Shown here one piece after another: positions 44,682 to 55,618 of a stretch of 64,000 nt of DNA. Within the stretch, counting starts at the first letter, position 1, and each line of letters starts with the position of its first letter. Made by a program: the position numbers and the translations under genes. Under the pieces are notes generated by a model that saw nothing but the letters and a program-made list of their open reading frames with translations, ran no database searches and was not told where the DNA came from. The stretch covers positions 36,271,122 through 36,335,121 of the forward strand of contig NC_045129.1 in the NCBI RefSeq assembly GCF_007655135.1, given 5' to 3'. The DNA is from Punica granatum (taxonomy: Eukaryota > Streptophyta > Magnoliopsida > Myrtales > Lythraceae).

Positions 44682-45345
44682 AAGAGAAAGTACAGAGATA
44701 AGCTGATTCTTTTTAATTCTTTTGCTCCACTTCTTGTACTTACTGATGCAAACAGTAGATTACAGGGATGCTACACAGGTGTAATTTTCCAAAGGTATAG
44801 ATTGATTCATTTGTTCTTATACTTTAACGATAAATTTCTTACTTGTTTTCTCGAATTTGTTATATCTCTGTTTCATCACAATGTACTTATGTTTATATGA
44901 AATCTGAGGCATATTTTCGAACTTCGGCAATGGTAGAAGCCAGTGATTGTATATCTCTTCATTGGACCAGGATCCATGATCACCTCAATGAAAAGAAACA
45001 GCAGGTATCTGTACATTTTCTCGGCTATAAATATAAGCACTATAAGAAAGGCCGAGGTTATGTTATCCGTCTTTGAAGGACAAATTTCGAAATAGATAAT
45101 GTGCAACAGCTCCATCTGACAAAATGTGAGCTGTGTAACATGGTGTTCGGTTTACTCCGAGACAACACAAAAGGTTCATGCGAGATAATTGCCTGTCACT
45201 GTCGTAGTGTCTGCGGGCGAAGGGGCCCTGGATAAGCCAAACATGGAACATCAAGTTGGAGATACGTAAAAAGTATAATGGAAGCGAAGACTTTCACCTA
45301 TCACTACAAGCATAGTTCGCCTGAGACACACAAGCTCGGACACAA
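44682..45345. other. Convergent 3' flank between GT92 and CCB4
   Basis: The two genes point at each other, so this spacer should hold both poly(A) regions. No coding frame is supported. Confidence 0.6.
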
Positions 45346-47312
45346 TTATGAATTTGATCGCTGCACACTCTCTTGTGTTAATACCGAGATCTCCCCCGCA
45401 TGTTTTGCAAGTGTGACATCGAGCTTCTCCCCGATATATGCTATCCATGTCTGAAATGTAGAAATATAAACAATTACTCCAAATTGTATAATGCAAGGAC
45501 ATATTAAAGAACACGCGCAGCCAAAGAATTATCTGAGGACAGACAAACGTAATCGAGCTGCCAATGAGAAATGGGTGCCTTCGGTACATTAATGACAAAT
45601 CCAGAGCTCGAATACTCTACTATGGTCGAGAAAGACTGAAAGATAAACCATCCAAAAAAGAACTGCGACATTGAAAGACACAGAGGAACCTGATCTGATG
45701 TAGTGAACCCCCTTATTGTATCACCTCCAATTACCGCAATTCCATTGTCTCCAAGAGGTTGCAGTATTACTGCCTGGAAAAGTTCAGTTTGTGTCAATGA
45801 TCTGCTGCAGAGATTGTTTTTCAATGTATATTTGCGTGTGGCGGGCTTAATAAAAAGCATTGAACCTGCGTGTTTGCAGGTAAAAAGGGTAGCTCAGACC
45901 TCCCGGGATAAAGCGATAGGTTTGCCAAGTAGTTCTCTGCAAAAACAATGGGAAATTCAAGGATATACCACTCAGTTCTTACTAAGCAGGCATTGCGGAG
46001 AGAATCATACAGACAATTAGCCCAGACATAGACAATGAAAACAGCATACGAGCTTTGGATTTCTTAATGCCCTGATAGAGTGTTCCTTGCATCAGCTTGA
46101 CTGGATTCACAGCTACTGCTCCGCCATCCTCTGCAGAAGATTTAGCTGCCACACCAATCTGCATTATGCAAATGGAGTCGTAGATGATAACCAAAGACCT
46201 GCAGCACGTCACAGTCGACAGAGATTCCCATACCCTGGAAACAGAACCAAAGCTACACTTACTAAACAATCATTGATCAGGTTTGAGCTCGGGCCAGCAT
46301 GTTACCGATTGATATGCAAAATAAATACGAGGGTCATGTTGGTCACTTAGGTGGAAAGCATCGATCAAATTCATAGTCGAGAATGAATTGAATGGAACCA
46401 TGTAATAATAGAGGTAAAGTAAATTACGAAGCATGGTTGCAAAAAATGTAGCTCTTCAAAATTGTACTGCAAAGTTCATACCACAATAGTTCGGAAACTA
46501 CCAATTCGGGAAGCCCGGACTGTATCCTCCTGCATTCAACGCCTTCCGGTTTCACCTAAAGTGAAATTTTTTAAAATCAAAACACAAACACTCACCAGAG
46601 TTGATAAGAGTTCTGACTGACACCGGTGATGGATAGTAGCTTATTATTACAGCAGAAAGGAGGCCTTACCACCGATATCGACTTCGGCCGGATAGACAAC
46701 CAAACAAGGCCGGTCAATATGTTGGTAACCGCCAATCCAAGCGTCAATAGATCAGCTCTTGATTGTGAACTGCTCGTAATTCACATAACAAGAAGCACAT
46801 TAACAACAAAATGCCAGTGCCACACATAGACAAAAACAACTCCACATTTCCCAGAACATCTCGCTGCGGTTATCGATTCTACGTGCATTCCAACGTACTG
46901 AGCGATACAAGCGGTATGAGTAATCCTAAAACAAGCAGAGACCTGCTGGCATCGGCGACGGGAGCAATACCGGAAACTGCACGGTTGAAGAGGACAGCAA
47001 GCAGGGAAGCGCCGCCGACGTATATAGGCAGGCTCCTGACGGTTCCTTCGTTGTTCGGTACCCAGTCCGCCGCCCAGTCCTTCCTCGGCTTCGGCCCTCT
47101 GTACTGGCCCCGCTCCCCTTCCTGGAAGGAAAACAGCTCGGCCGCCAATGACTCGAGAGAGGGGACGAAGCTGAGCTGACGATGATCATTACCTGTGAAG
47201 TCGACGAGGAGGACGACGCTCTCACGAAACGCGGGAAGACAGGGTCGAAACGGCGGAGAGGGCGTTTCAGGTGAGAGGGAACGGAGCCGCAAAGAAACGT
47301 CCTTGCTTCCAT
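45346..47312 (-). CDS. CCB4: CCB4, cofactor assembly of complex C (cytochrome b6 haem attachment)
   Basis: Minus strand. Exons: first exon to 46943, then 46769-46670, 46555-46482, 46234-46050, 45936-45866, 45773-45690, 45450-45346 (stop). These junctions are GT-AG and in phase. Landmarks: SLPIYVGGASLLAVLFNRAVSGIAPVADASS with a hydrophobic segment, SRADLLTLGLAVTN with a second, then WESLSTVTCC, LANLSLYPGRSELPFLPANT, AVILQPLGDNGIAVIGGDTI and TWIAYIGEKLD. CCB1-CCB4 act in the thylakoid membrane to attach haem ci to cytochrome b6 of the b6f complex. The start is a problem. The ATG at 47312 begins a transit-like peptide (MEARTFLCGS..SSSSSTS) but its frame leaves the body of the protein near 47193. 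The ATG at 47292 stays in frame (322 aa) but its N-terminus is less typical. A frameshift or an unusually short intron would reconcile them. Confidence 0.88.
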
Positions 47313-47358
47313 GGAATGGAGAAGATGGGGGAGAGGGCGGATAAATTGATCATTTTCG

Positions 47359-47359
<1 letters not shown>

Positions 47360-47384
<25 letters not shown>
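47360..47384. repeat. (ATT)n microsatellite upstream of CCB4
   Basis: About eight TTA/ATT units, followed by a short TA tract, 50-75 bases upstream of the CCB4 start on its 5' side. Confidence 0.85.
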
Positions 47385-47391
<7 letters not shown>

Positions 47392-47434
47392 TATTTAAAT
47401 GATAATGCAAAGGCAGGCACCATGAAGCGTACGG

Positions 47435-47530
47435 TCTGCTCTAATTGGGCGAGTCGGGCGATGTCGGGCCAGGTTTTGAAGGCCCAACACGGCCCGCCAT
47501 GTAGGGGAATGTTTAACGGGCCTTCGCACT
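47435..47530 (-). promoter_or_regulatory. Cluster of site II-type (GGCCCA/TGGGC) motifs in the CCB4 promoter
   Basis: TTGGGCG, CGGGCC, AGGCCCAAC, CGGCCCG and CGGGCC occur within 100 bp, about 120-220 bp upstream of the CCB4 start codon. TGGGCC/GGCCCA elements bind TCP factors and are frequent in TATA-less promoters of genes for organelle and growth functions, which fits CCB4. Binding itself is inferred. Confidence 0.6.
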
Positions 47531-49317
47531 CACGGTCTCATGTGGAGTCCGATCGGGGGATGAGTCGTTAACGTCCACGCCGACTTAATCGACAGTCAGC
47601 CTGGCCTATCACGTTTGCTCTCCTGCGCTCGGCTCACTGGCGCGTGCAGTCCTGATCGAATATCTCCCGTTCGTGACATTTGTTATGACGTGTATAATTA
47701 ATCGCCGAACGATAGATATTTCTTAGGCTGAATAAATTATGCTAACCTTAACGTAAGTAATGCTCAATATGGTTATTTATTTATTTATTTATCTATTGTT
47801 ATCGTACATCACAAGGAAAATGAATATCTTATACGGCACGAATAATTTAACGGTTAGCTGCTCGAGTGAGGAAAGCGGGCCAAACGGCGGATATATACTG
47901 AATATTGAAATTTGACCGAGAGAAGAAAGGAAGGAACGAAAACGCGACAACTAAAAAAGATGTAAAAAAAAAAAAAAAACATTTTCCGCCGGGCTTTGAG
48001 GCTTTTGGCGCCCGTTTTATGTTTTATGCTGAGAACGTCTGTTTTTGTGTCTCTAATAATTAATTAATTAATCAAGCAACCAGACAGCCATTTCTCATTT
48101 TAATTTCCCGTTAATTTTACCTTATTAGTTATTTGTCCTCCTACTACCGCATCATGCCCTCTAGAAGAGATACAGTCGTTACGTGGTCCCGTGAACGGTA
48201 ATATATAGGTCATACCGAATTCCTCTTCATTAGGAAATGCATAGACAGTGACGTTAGTAAAAATGTGTTAGGGCTACTACAAATAGAAAGATTCACTTCT
48301 ATTAATAAAGCCGATACTCTTACTTGTCAAAACTTTTGATTTCTAAAAATACCATCGACATATCCGTACTGTAGTCTTAAAACTATTAGATTAGAGGAAA
48401 GTTGGACTATCGATGTCGTCTTTCTAGATTTTTTGATGCGTTGATGGATAGAAGCCACGATTTTTTATTTTTAATAAAAATCAGACCCATACACGTATAG
48501 AAGCCGGAAGATCTACCATCGCAATCATATCATACAAATCATTCCTCGCAAGACAGCCGTAGTAAGAACATCTTTTGACTAGATTGACTTAAATTAAAGA
48601 AACTAAAAGAGCGATTACAAACTCATACACCCACATATATATAGCACGAGGAGATATCTGTGGTGGCAATATCGGACCGATGGAAATACGCCCCACCGGC
48701 ACGTAATCATGCAAGTGAAGTATGATGGTATTATTCCGATACCGAATTGTATTTCTACCTAAAAATTTATAAACTTCTTATTTAGATGTGGATGTATGCA
48801 TATTGCTATTTCTAAACTTCACATCTTTTACGTGACGGGATTAAATTGAGAGGGTGCAATGGCTCATTCAATAATTTCACCTCCACACATCAATCACTAT
48901 CGCATGAAACTCCATTTCCCCCTCAGCCCAACACCAGTGACCTTCATGGGAGACGACGTCACTTCTGTCTACTGAAACCCTAGAACATGCACCCGGGCGC
49001 ATACGTCTGACAGGCTAGAGTGCGGACTCTTCGGTCGAGCAACGCATGCGCCGGGCGTATCCAAAAAAAATGAAGATTAAAAAAAAACATGACAGAAAAT
49101 CGGAGGAAAAATTTTCAGATTAATAATGGAGTCAAAAAAAAAAAAAAAAAGCTGCAAGCTCGTCCCTTTCATTTCATGTTTTCCTGTCAACCCCTCCAAT
49201 CAAATCAATGGCAGTCCGCTTCTCTTCTCCTCCTCCTCCTCCTCCTCCTCCTTCCTTGCTCTGCTTCACTCTCCATAACCACTACCACCCTCTTAGCAGC
49301 ACCATCAGCCTGACCCC
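47531..49317. other. Divergent intergenic region between CCB4 and the BIR-like gene
   Basis: Contains both promoters. A poly(A) run (about 47966-47979), small AT repeats and a CT-rich leader just before the BIR start (about 49220-49260) are visible. No additional gene is seen. Confidence 0.55.
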
Positions 49318-51102
49318 ATGAAACCCACAATGGAGCTCTTGGTACCTTTCTCCGCCGTCTTCTTCCTCCTCCTGCTGCCGCAGCTCGCATTCCTCTGCGC
49401 CGCCGTCGAGGACGACGTCCTCTGCCTCGAGGGCGTCAAGAACTCGCTTTCCGACCCACAGGGCCGGCTCGCATCGTGGGACTTCACCAACACCTCCGCC
49501 TCGAACATCTGCACCCTCAATGGCGTCACTTGCTGGAACCTCAACGAGAACCGCCTCATCAGCCTCCAGCTGTCCTCCATGGGCCTCGCCGGGCAGCTGC
49601 CGGAGTCCCTCAAGAACTGCCACAGCCTCCAGGCGCTGGATCTCTCCTCCAACTCCCTCTCCGGCCCCATCCCGCCCCAAATCTGCACTTGGCTTCCGTA
49701 CCTGGTCACGCTAGATCTCTCCAAGAACAGCCTCTCCGGCCCCATCCCCGACCAGATTGTCAACTGCAAGTTCCTCAACAGCCTCATTCTCAGCGACAAC
49801 GAGCTCTCCAGCTCGATCCCTTACGGGGTCAGCCGGTTGGACCGCTTGAAGAGGTTCTCCGTCGCGAACAATGAGCTTTCTGGGGCCATTCCCTCGGATT
49901 TGTCGAGATTCAGCCGGGACGACTTCAGGGGCAATGACGGGCTCTGCGGGAAGCCTCTCGGGGCCAAATGTGGCGGAAAGCTGAGCGGCAAGAGTCTCGG
50001 GATTATAGTTGCTGCTGGGATTCTCGGCGCCGTTGGGTCTCTGGTCCTTGGCTTCGGCCTCTGGTGGTGGTTCTTTGTCCGACCTGCCAATGCAAGGAGG
50101 GCAGGACTAGGCGGGGGTTCGGGCAAGAATGGCCGGAATTGGGTTGAGCTGTTGAGAGCTTACAAGCTAGTTCAAGTGACATTGTTTCAGAAGCCCATTG
50201 TCAAGGTCAAGTTAGCGGATTTATTGGCCGCAACTAATGTGTTTGATCCCGAAACCATCTTGACCGATACGAGAACCGGGGTTTCCTATAAGGCTGTTCT
50301 GCCTGATGGGTCCGCCCTTGCGGTTAAACGGTTGATCGGTTGCGGGTACGGTGAGAAGCAGTTCCGGTCAGAGATGAACCGGTTGGGGCAGCTCAGGCAT
50401 CCCAATTTGGTTCCCTTGTTAGGGTTCTGCGTTGTGGAGGAGGAGAAGCTCTTGGTATATAAACATATGGCTAACGGGACGCTCTCCTCCCATCTGCATG
50501 AAAACACAACTTACTCCGTGCTCGATTGGCCCACTCGGGTCCGAATTGGCATCGGTGCAGCGAGAGGACTCGCTTGGCTCCACCACAACTGCGTGCCTCC
50601 GCAACTGCACCAGAACATCAGCTCGAACGTTATCCTACTGGACGAGGACCTCGATCCACGAATAACCGACTTCGGTCTCGCGAGGCTCGTAGGGGCCCGT
50701 GATTCCAATGACAGCTCGTTCCGGAATGGGGACCTAGGGGAGCTGGGTTACGTCGCCCCGGAGTACTCTAGCACGATGGTGGCTTCTGCCAAGGGTGATA
50801 TCTACAGCTTCGGGGTCGTGCTGCTGGAGCTGATAACGGGGCGAAAGCCTCTTGAAGTCGTCAACGGAGGGGAAGTATTTAAGGGGAACCTGGTGGATTG
50901 GGTCAACCAGTTGAGCAGTGCTGGCCGGGGGAAGGACGCGGTGGACCGGTCCCTCTTCGGGAGAGGGCACGATGATCAGATCATGACCTTCCTGAAGGTT
51001 GCGTGCTCCTGTGTGGTCCCTCGGCCCAAGGACAGGCCTTCCATGAACGAAGTGTACGAGTCTTTGAAGTCCGTGGCCAACAAACAAGCTGTCCCAGAAT
51101 AG
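49318..51102 (+). CDS. BIR: BIR3/BIR4-like LRR receptor-like pseudokinase
   Basis: Single exon, 594 aa. A signal peptide (1-29) precedes an N-terminal cap (DDVLCLEGVKNSL), about five leucine-rich repeats (80-196, with LDLSSNSLSGPIP and LDLSKNSLSGPIP), a juxtamembrane Cys pair and a transmembrane segment (about 228-253). The kinase-like domain runs from about 300 to 590. The phosphate loop lacks the GxGxxG glycines (DTRTGVSYKA), and the catalytic HRD is HQN (431-433). The VAIK lysine (K337) and DFG (451-453) remain. It is therefore probably catalytically weak or dead, as known for BIR2 and BIR3, which bind BAK1/SERK co-receptors and restrain immune and brassinosteroid signalling. Two ATGs open the frame (Met1 and Met5); the first is used here. 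Confidence 0.94.
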   Translation: MKPTMELLVPFSAVFFLLLLPQLAFLCAAVEDDVLCLEGVKNSLSDPQGRLASWDFTNTSASNICTLNGVTCWNLNENRLISLQLSSMGLAGQLPESLKNCHSLQALDLSSNSLSGPIPPQICTWLPYLVTLDLSKNSLSGPIPDQIVNCKFLNSLILSDNELSSSIPYGVSRLDRLKRFSVANNELSGAIPSDLSRFSRDDFRGNDGLCGKPLGAKCGGKLSGKSLGIIVAAGILGAVGSLVLGFGLWWWFFVRPANARRAGLGGGSGKNGRNWVELLRAYKLVQVTLFQKPIVKVKLADLLAATNVFDPETILTDTRTGVSYKAVLPDGSALAVKRLIGCGYGEKQFRSEMNRLGQLRHPNLVPLLGFCVVEEEKLLVYKHMANGTLSSHLHENTTYSVLDWPTRVRIGIGAARGLAWLHHNCVPPQLHQNISSNVILLDEDLDPRITDFGLARLVGARDSNDSSFRNGDLGELGYVAPEYSSTMVASAKGDIYSFGVVLLELITGRKPLEVVNGGEVFKGNLVDWVNQLSSAGRGKDAVDRSLFGRGHDDQIMTFLKVACSCVVPRPKDRPSMNEVYESLKSVANKQAVPE

Positions 51103-52918
51103 ATGCGACTGGAAGAAAGTGACTCGGGATGGATGAGCATGAGATCGCTACTCTCGAGTGCGAAGTATATAATGTAGATCGACTTGGCTTGAGAGTCCAT
51201 GTGGTTGGGAGGGTGTGGGATTGCAAATTTGGTTGATTATATGATTTCTTGCTGGAATTTATGCCATTTGAGTGAGCAAAGGGTCTTCTTTTTTACTTAA
51301 GGCACATCTCCAGACCTTCCCTTTTAGATTTGTGTCCTCTGCGGTTCCAAGTTGAACTGCACATATCGGGTCGAACGACTCAGCATTAGTTTTCAAGAAA
51401 ACCAACCGGATATTACGATCTGAGCTAGCTGACTCGCCGCGAAAAAATTGTCTATTCCATTTCTCCATGAAAATCTTTTACCTTTCTGACTTCAGCTGGT
51501 AGCCAGTTTCCGTGGTAGCACAGGGATCATTGTTCTTGTATATGGTTGGTAAAGACTGTTCTACTGATCTGACTCGAGTTCCGATAGCCGGGCTTCGAAT
51601 GAGTCCCATCTTATCAGTTGTTCTGGTTTTCCAGGAACTCGTATCCAAAAAAAGAAAGCCTATTCTAAAAGAAGGATATTATGCCTTTGGCAAGTGATTC
51701 TACTGCCTGTTTGCTTCATCCTGGGAAGCAAGATCATTAATAAGGCCAAAGTATTTGTTGCAACCTGGGAACCGCGTCGGTATGACCGGAATCACATCGG
51801 TATGACTCCTGTCTTATGAGCGATGGAATCTTGTATTTGAGTACCGGCGCTTGGAGTTTAGAAGTTGAAGAATATATCGAACCTTAATTTCTGTCGATAG
51901 ACGTCTGAGATCTTGTATTTACATGTTGTATAATGTGCACTTGAGACGTGTAATGATGTTCATCAATGAGGTTTCATTGAATTCGTTACTCAACTGCCAG
52001 TTTTTTTTTTTTTTTTTCCGGTGGATTACTAAAGTGCTAGTTTTAAGATTGTACATCCGAGATCATGTTTTATGAAGGCGAATATCTAAATTTAAAAGTT
52101 ATAGTATATGGAAGTCAATCCTCAATTAAATTTTAAGTAAACTTACCTCAAAAAAAATGAATTTTCAATATCGTCTCAAATATATACAGTAATTATTAGG
52201 AAATAATTATGTTACGAACTTTTATATTTTAATGTAAAGTCATGAACTTTCATTCGCCTCTCACATCCTATCATGTCGTACTCTACCTTTGAAGTCTCCC
52301 CATGAAAATTACACAAGAATTACTTGGAAGCAAACTAAAGGGTGAAAGGTGAATGATAATTGTGACTTACTGAGTACAAATTCACCCAAGAAACATTGTG
52401 ATGGTTACAATGCAAGAGACAAACTACCCATCAAAAAAATCATTTCATATAAAAATCGGAAAACTATAATAATCATCATGTGAAAACGTTATTGGAATTA
52501 TCCGTATACATTTGATAAACTTACGACGTTGTTGGTAAAATTTACCCGAGATTAAATTAATTAAAAATGCACCGTGATTTATCTATATTTTATGTACTAA
52601 AGTGAAAACAAAATTAAATAATAGGAAATTTAACAGTTTCGGGGGATTCATCAACCGCAATTCAGATTTCTCTTCTCAAGATAAATTGCATTTGTATGGA
52701 GAAAATTCTGATTGAGAGAACTTTATTTTTTTTTGTAAGTCGAACCGATTCGATTTGAATTAGTCGGGAGCTGTCGGACATTTGGATGTCAGGATATAAA
52801 AATTAGAAAAGAAGGGAAATTATTATTATTATTTTTTGGGTTAAAGAAAAATTAGTTATAGAGAAGAAGAAGTTGAGAAGGGAGGGAGGACTCGGAAGAA
52901 GGAAATAAGGAGATCTCA
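51103..52918. other. Intergenic DNA between BIR and the type I membrane protein gene
   Basis: BIR 3' UTR, then AT-rich spacer. A T15 run lies near 52001-52017. The purine-rich stretch just before 52919 is probably the next gene's leader. No gene is seen. Confidence 0.55.
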
Positions 52919-54524
52919 ATGAAGCCTTCGAGCTCGCAGCTGCTCCTCCTCCTCTTCCTTCTCTCCCTCGCTAGGGTTTCCTCTTCCTCTCGCCCTTGGC
53001 CTCTCGGATTCCACAAGTAAGCTATATCATCTCATCCCTCTCTCTCTCTCTCTCTCTCTCGCTGTGGCCGTTCGTGATGCTTCGAATTGGATTCGATCCG
53101 TGTTTGTTCTGATCGTATGTATGGCTACTGGTCTGCAGAGCAACTGGTGGGCGCAGAGCTCTTCTGAGCTTCAAGGAGACGCCAAAAGGAGGCAACGTTA
53201 CCTTCGAGTGCTCCCCCTCCGGTGCCTGCGTTCCTTGCCTCTACTCGGAGAAGGTTCATGCTTTCTTCCTTTCCTGCTGCAGTTTTCCGATTTCCCATAA
53301 ATTCCGTGATTTTTCTTCTGTTTCTTTGTTTTCGAGATAGTAGCTCGGGATCAATTTGCCGGTATGGATTTCGTATCAGCATTATTGCTTCTTCATTCGA
53401 CCCAATTCATTTACATATCTGATCCTGTGCTATGGACGGTTCTTCATTCCATCGGCTCAAATTTTCCTTAGATGTCTGCAAATGTTTAGCCTTTTTTATT
53501 TGTTGACTCCCTTACTCTGCTTCAACTGCTTCCTTCGCATGTAATTTTAGCTTATATTTCAATTAGGTTGCTCGTTTATGATATTGGGTTTTGAATGGTC
53601 ATCCCTATTAGTAATGATGATTTAATCATACTTTCGTAGATTTAGGTAAATGACACCGACTCGAATTAGCTGCTCTCTCCATCTCAGCCTGCTCTCTGGC
53701 TATGGCTTTCGTAAAAAAATATTAACACCTTGAAGGATAATAAGCTTCAAATTTCTGTCTTTCATGGATGCATCTGCTAACTGGTTGAAAAACTTGTCTT
53801 TGCATCTTTGAGCTATGTCAACACGATACCTCGCTTTGTCATGGGCCCCTGGACCTTGCTCTTCTTCAGCAGATAATGTCTCGTGCTTTGTATAGTCGAT
53901 GGCATCTCTTACATCCTACTCTTAGATTTTGAGATTGAGACTGCTTTTTCTTTCTTATACGTCAAATGCAGAAATCGCAGAAATATCGCTGCAGTGAGAC
54001 AGGCTATCGCATCCCTTTGAAATGTATTGAAGTTGGTGACGGCACAAAAGTAAAATCTCATAAGAGCCGGTCGGCCCCGGAAATCCTGCATGATAAAGCA
54101 GGGCCGCTTCATCAGCATGACACAGAAGAGACCAGGTCAATAGCACAAAGAGCTTTGTTGGAAGATTCATCCCCGGTGGAGGATGAGCGACAGTCATACA
54201 TCACTTACAGAAGCTGTATACCAGCTGCAAACATAGAGAAACTGTCAGTAATTGGTTTCGAGGTGGGTTTCCGTACACTTCATATAAAAATTTAAAGGCA
54301 CACTTGCATCACATATATTGCACGTGCACAAATTTGTGGGAGGAAGAGGACATCACATGTTATCTGAACCTTGACATGTTATATGCGGTAACTTTTCTTG
54401 ACAGGGAATTGCCTTTGTTCTGTTACTTGCAAGCTGTACATTTATATACTTAAGAAAAAAGCGCTCTTTTATGATGATGCCCGGGGTTGGAATGACGAGG
54501 ATCCCTACGAATGCTAGATTTTGA
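52919..54524 (+). CDS. Small type I membrane protein, function unknown
   Basis: Four exons: 52919-53016, 53139-53253, 53972-54262, 54405-54524, GT-AG and in phase, 207 aa. A leucine-rich signal peptide (about 1-24) leads to a lumenal or extracellular region with six cysteines (C57, C63, C66, C78, C89, C153). The first five lie in a compact Cys motif, CSPSGACVPC then YRCSETGYRIPLKC. A Ser/Glu-rich linker and one membrane span (about 164-184) follow, then a short basic tail (LRKKRS). I recognise the pattern as a conserved plant protein but not a named family, and propose no function. The KK near the membrane is not a C-terminal retrieval signal. Intron 1 carries a (CT)n tract (53037-53060). The exon structure and clean splicing make it a real gene. 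Confidence 0.8.
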
Positions 54525-55618
54525 TTCAGAAACAGGTTTGTACTTCAAAACTTGTTATTCCCTGTAAAGCCACTGTTTGTATTTCAATTTTATCATTGCT
54601 ATTGTTTATCATTTCTCTTAACAAATTAGAGAGCGACCACTAACGCTGAGCATGTTAAAATTTGGAAACAAATGTCATGGGTATGATAAGGGAAAATCAT
54701 TTCTAAGAAAGAAATTTATACTTTAGTTGCTGTGTTGCTTCAGAATATAATAGAAACAGTTCAGATTAGCGATGAAGGGACCATGTGCTTGTGTAGGGCC
54801 GTAGGCAGTGAAGGATTCTGACTCTGGCATGGAATGCGGCTACTTATCCTATTCGGAGGTGCTGATCCATTTCGGGAGCAAGTCTTTGCTTGAGAAATCA
54901 ACAGGAGGTGCAACTTCAAAAAATTTGAGGAGAAATGTGCATTCGAGCTGGCTAATCTCCAGGAAGTGTTTGTATAACCCTTTGAGGCTGTCCTAGCATT
55001 TTTTATTTTTTATTTTTATTTTTGGGATTGAGCATATAGTGTATAAATTATATTTTTTGTAAGAAGTAACCGTGGCTTGCTTTGTTTTGAAAGTGTAGAA
55101 AGAATACTATACCTTCTAGAGAAGGAAAGAAAAGTCAATAGGAAAAATGGTTTTTAGCATTATCTCGCCTAGTCGTGAAGTTTGTACATTGCACAAATAA
55201 TTTCACCAATTTAAAAAATAATAATGATTAAAAAACTTAAAAGAAAAATTGCTTGGAGAATTAAAAATGAAACAAAAATAATAAATAAATAAACAACTTT
55301 TACATTTAGTAGTAGAAGAATTTACTTTCTGAAACTTACATCACCAATTTTGAAAAACAATACGAAAAAAGCAAAAAAATTAGAGGAAAAAAAGAATGAA
55401 AAATTTTGATAAAAATCAAAGTATAAATTTAATCTACTATCTCTAGCAAGATAATTTCAAGAGCTTGTATGTAGTTGTAGATATATTTTTTGATAGAATA
55501 GGCTTATATATATGTGCATGATAATTCATATTGATAACTATAATATAAAATATAGATTAAATATAATCTGATTTATTTTTTCTGTGAACAAATATGTTTT
55601 GTTTTTTGAAAAGAAAAT
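54525..55618. other. 3' flank and AT-rich intergenic DNA
   Basis: Probable 3' UTR of the membrane-protein gene, then AT-rich spacer. No further gene is seen. Confidence 0.55.

Noticed and set aside
44631..44900. Frame with repeated Asp-Ser after GT92
   Set aside because: A translation of the GACTCC microsatellite in the 3' UTR, with no homologue or splice support.
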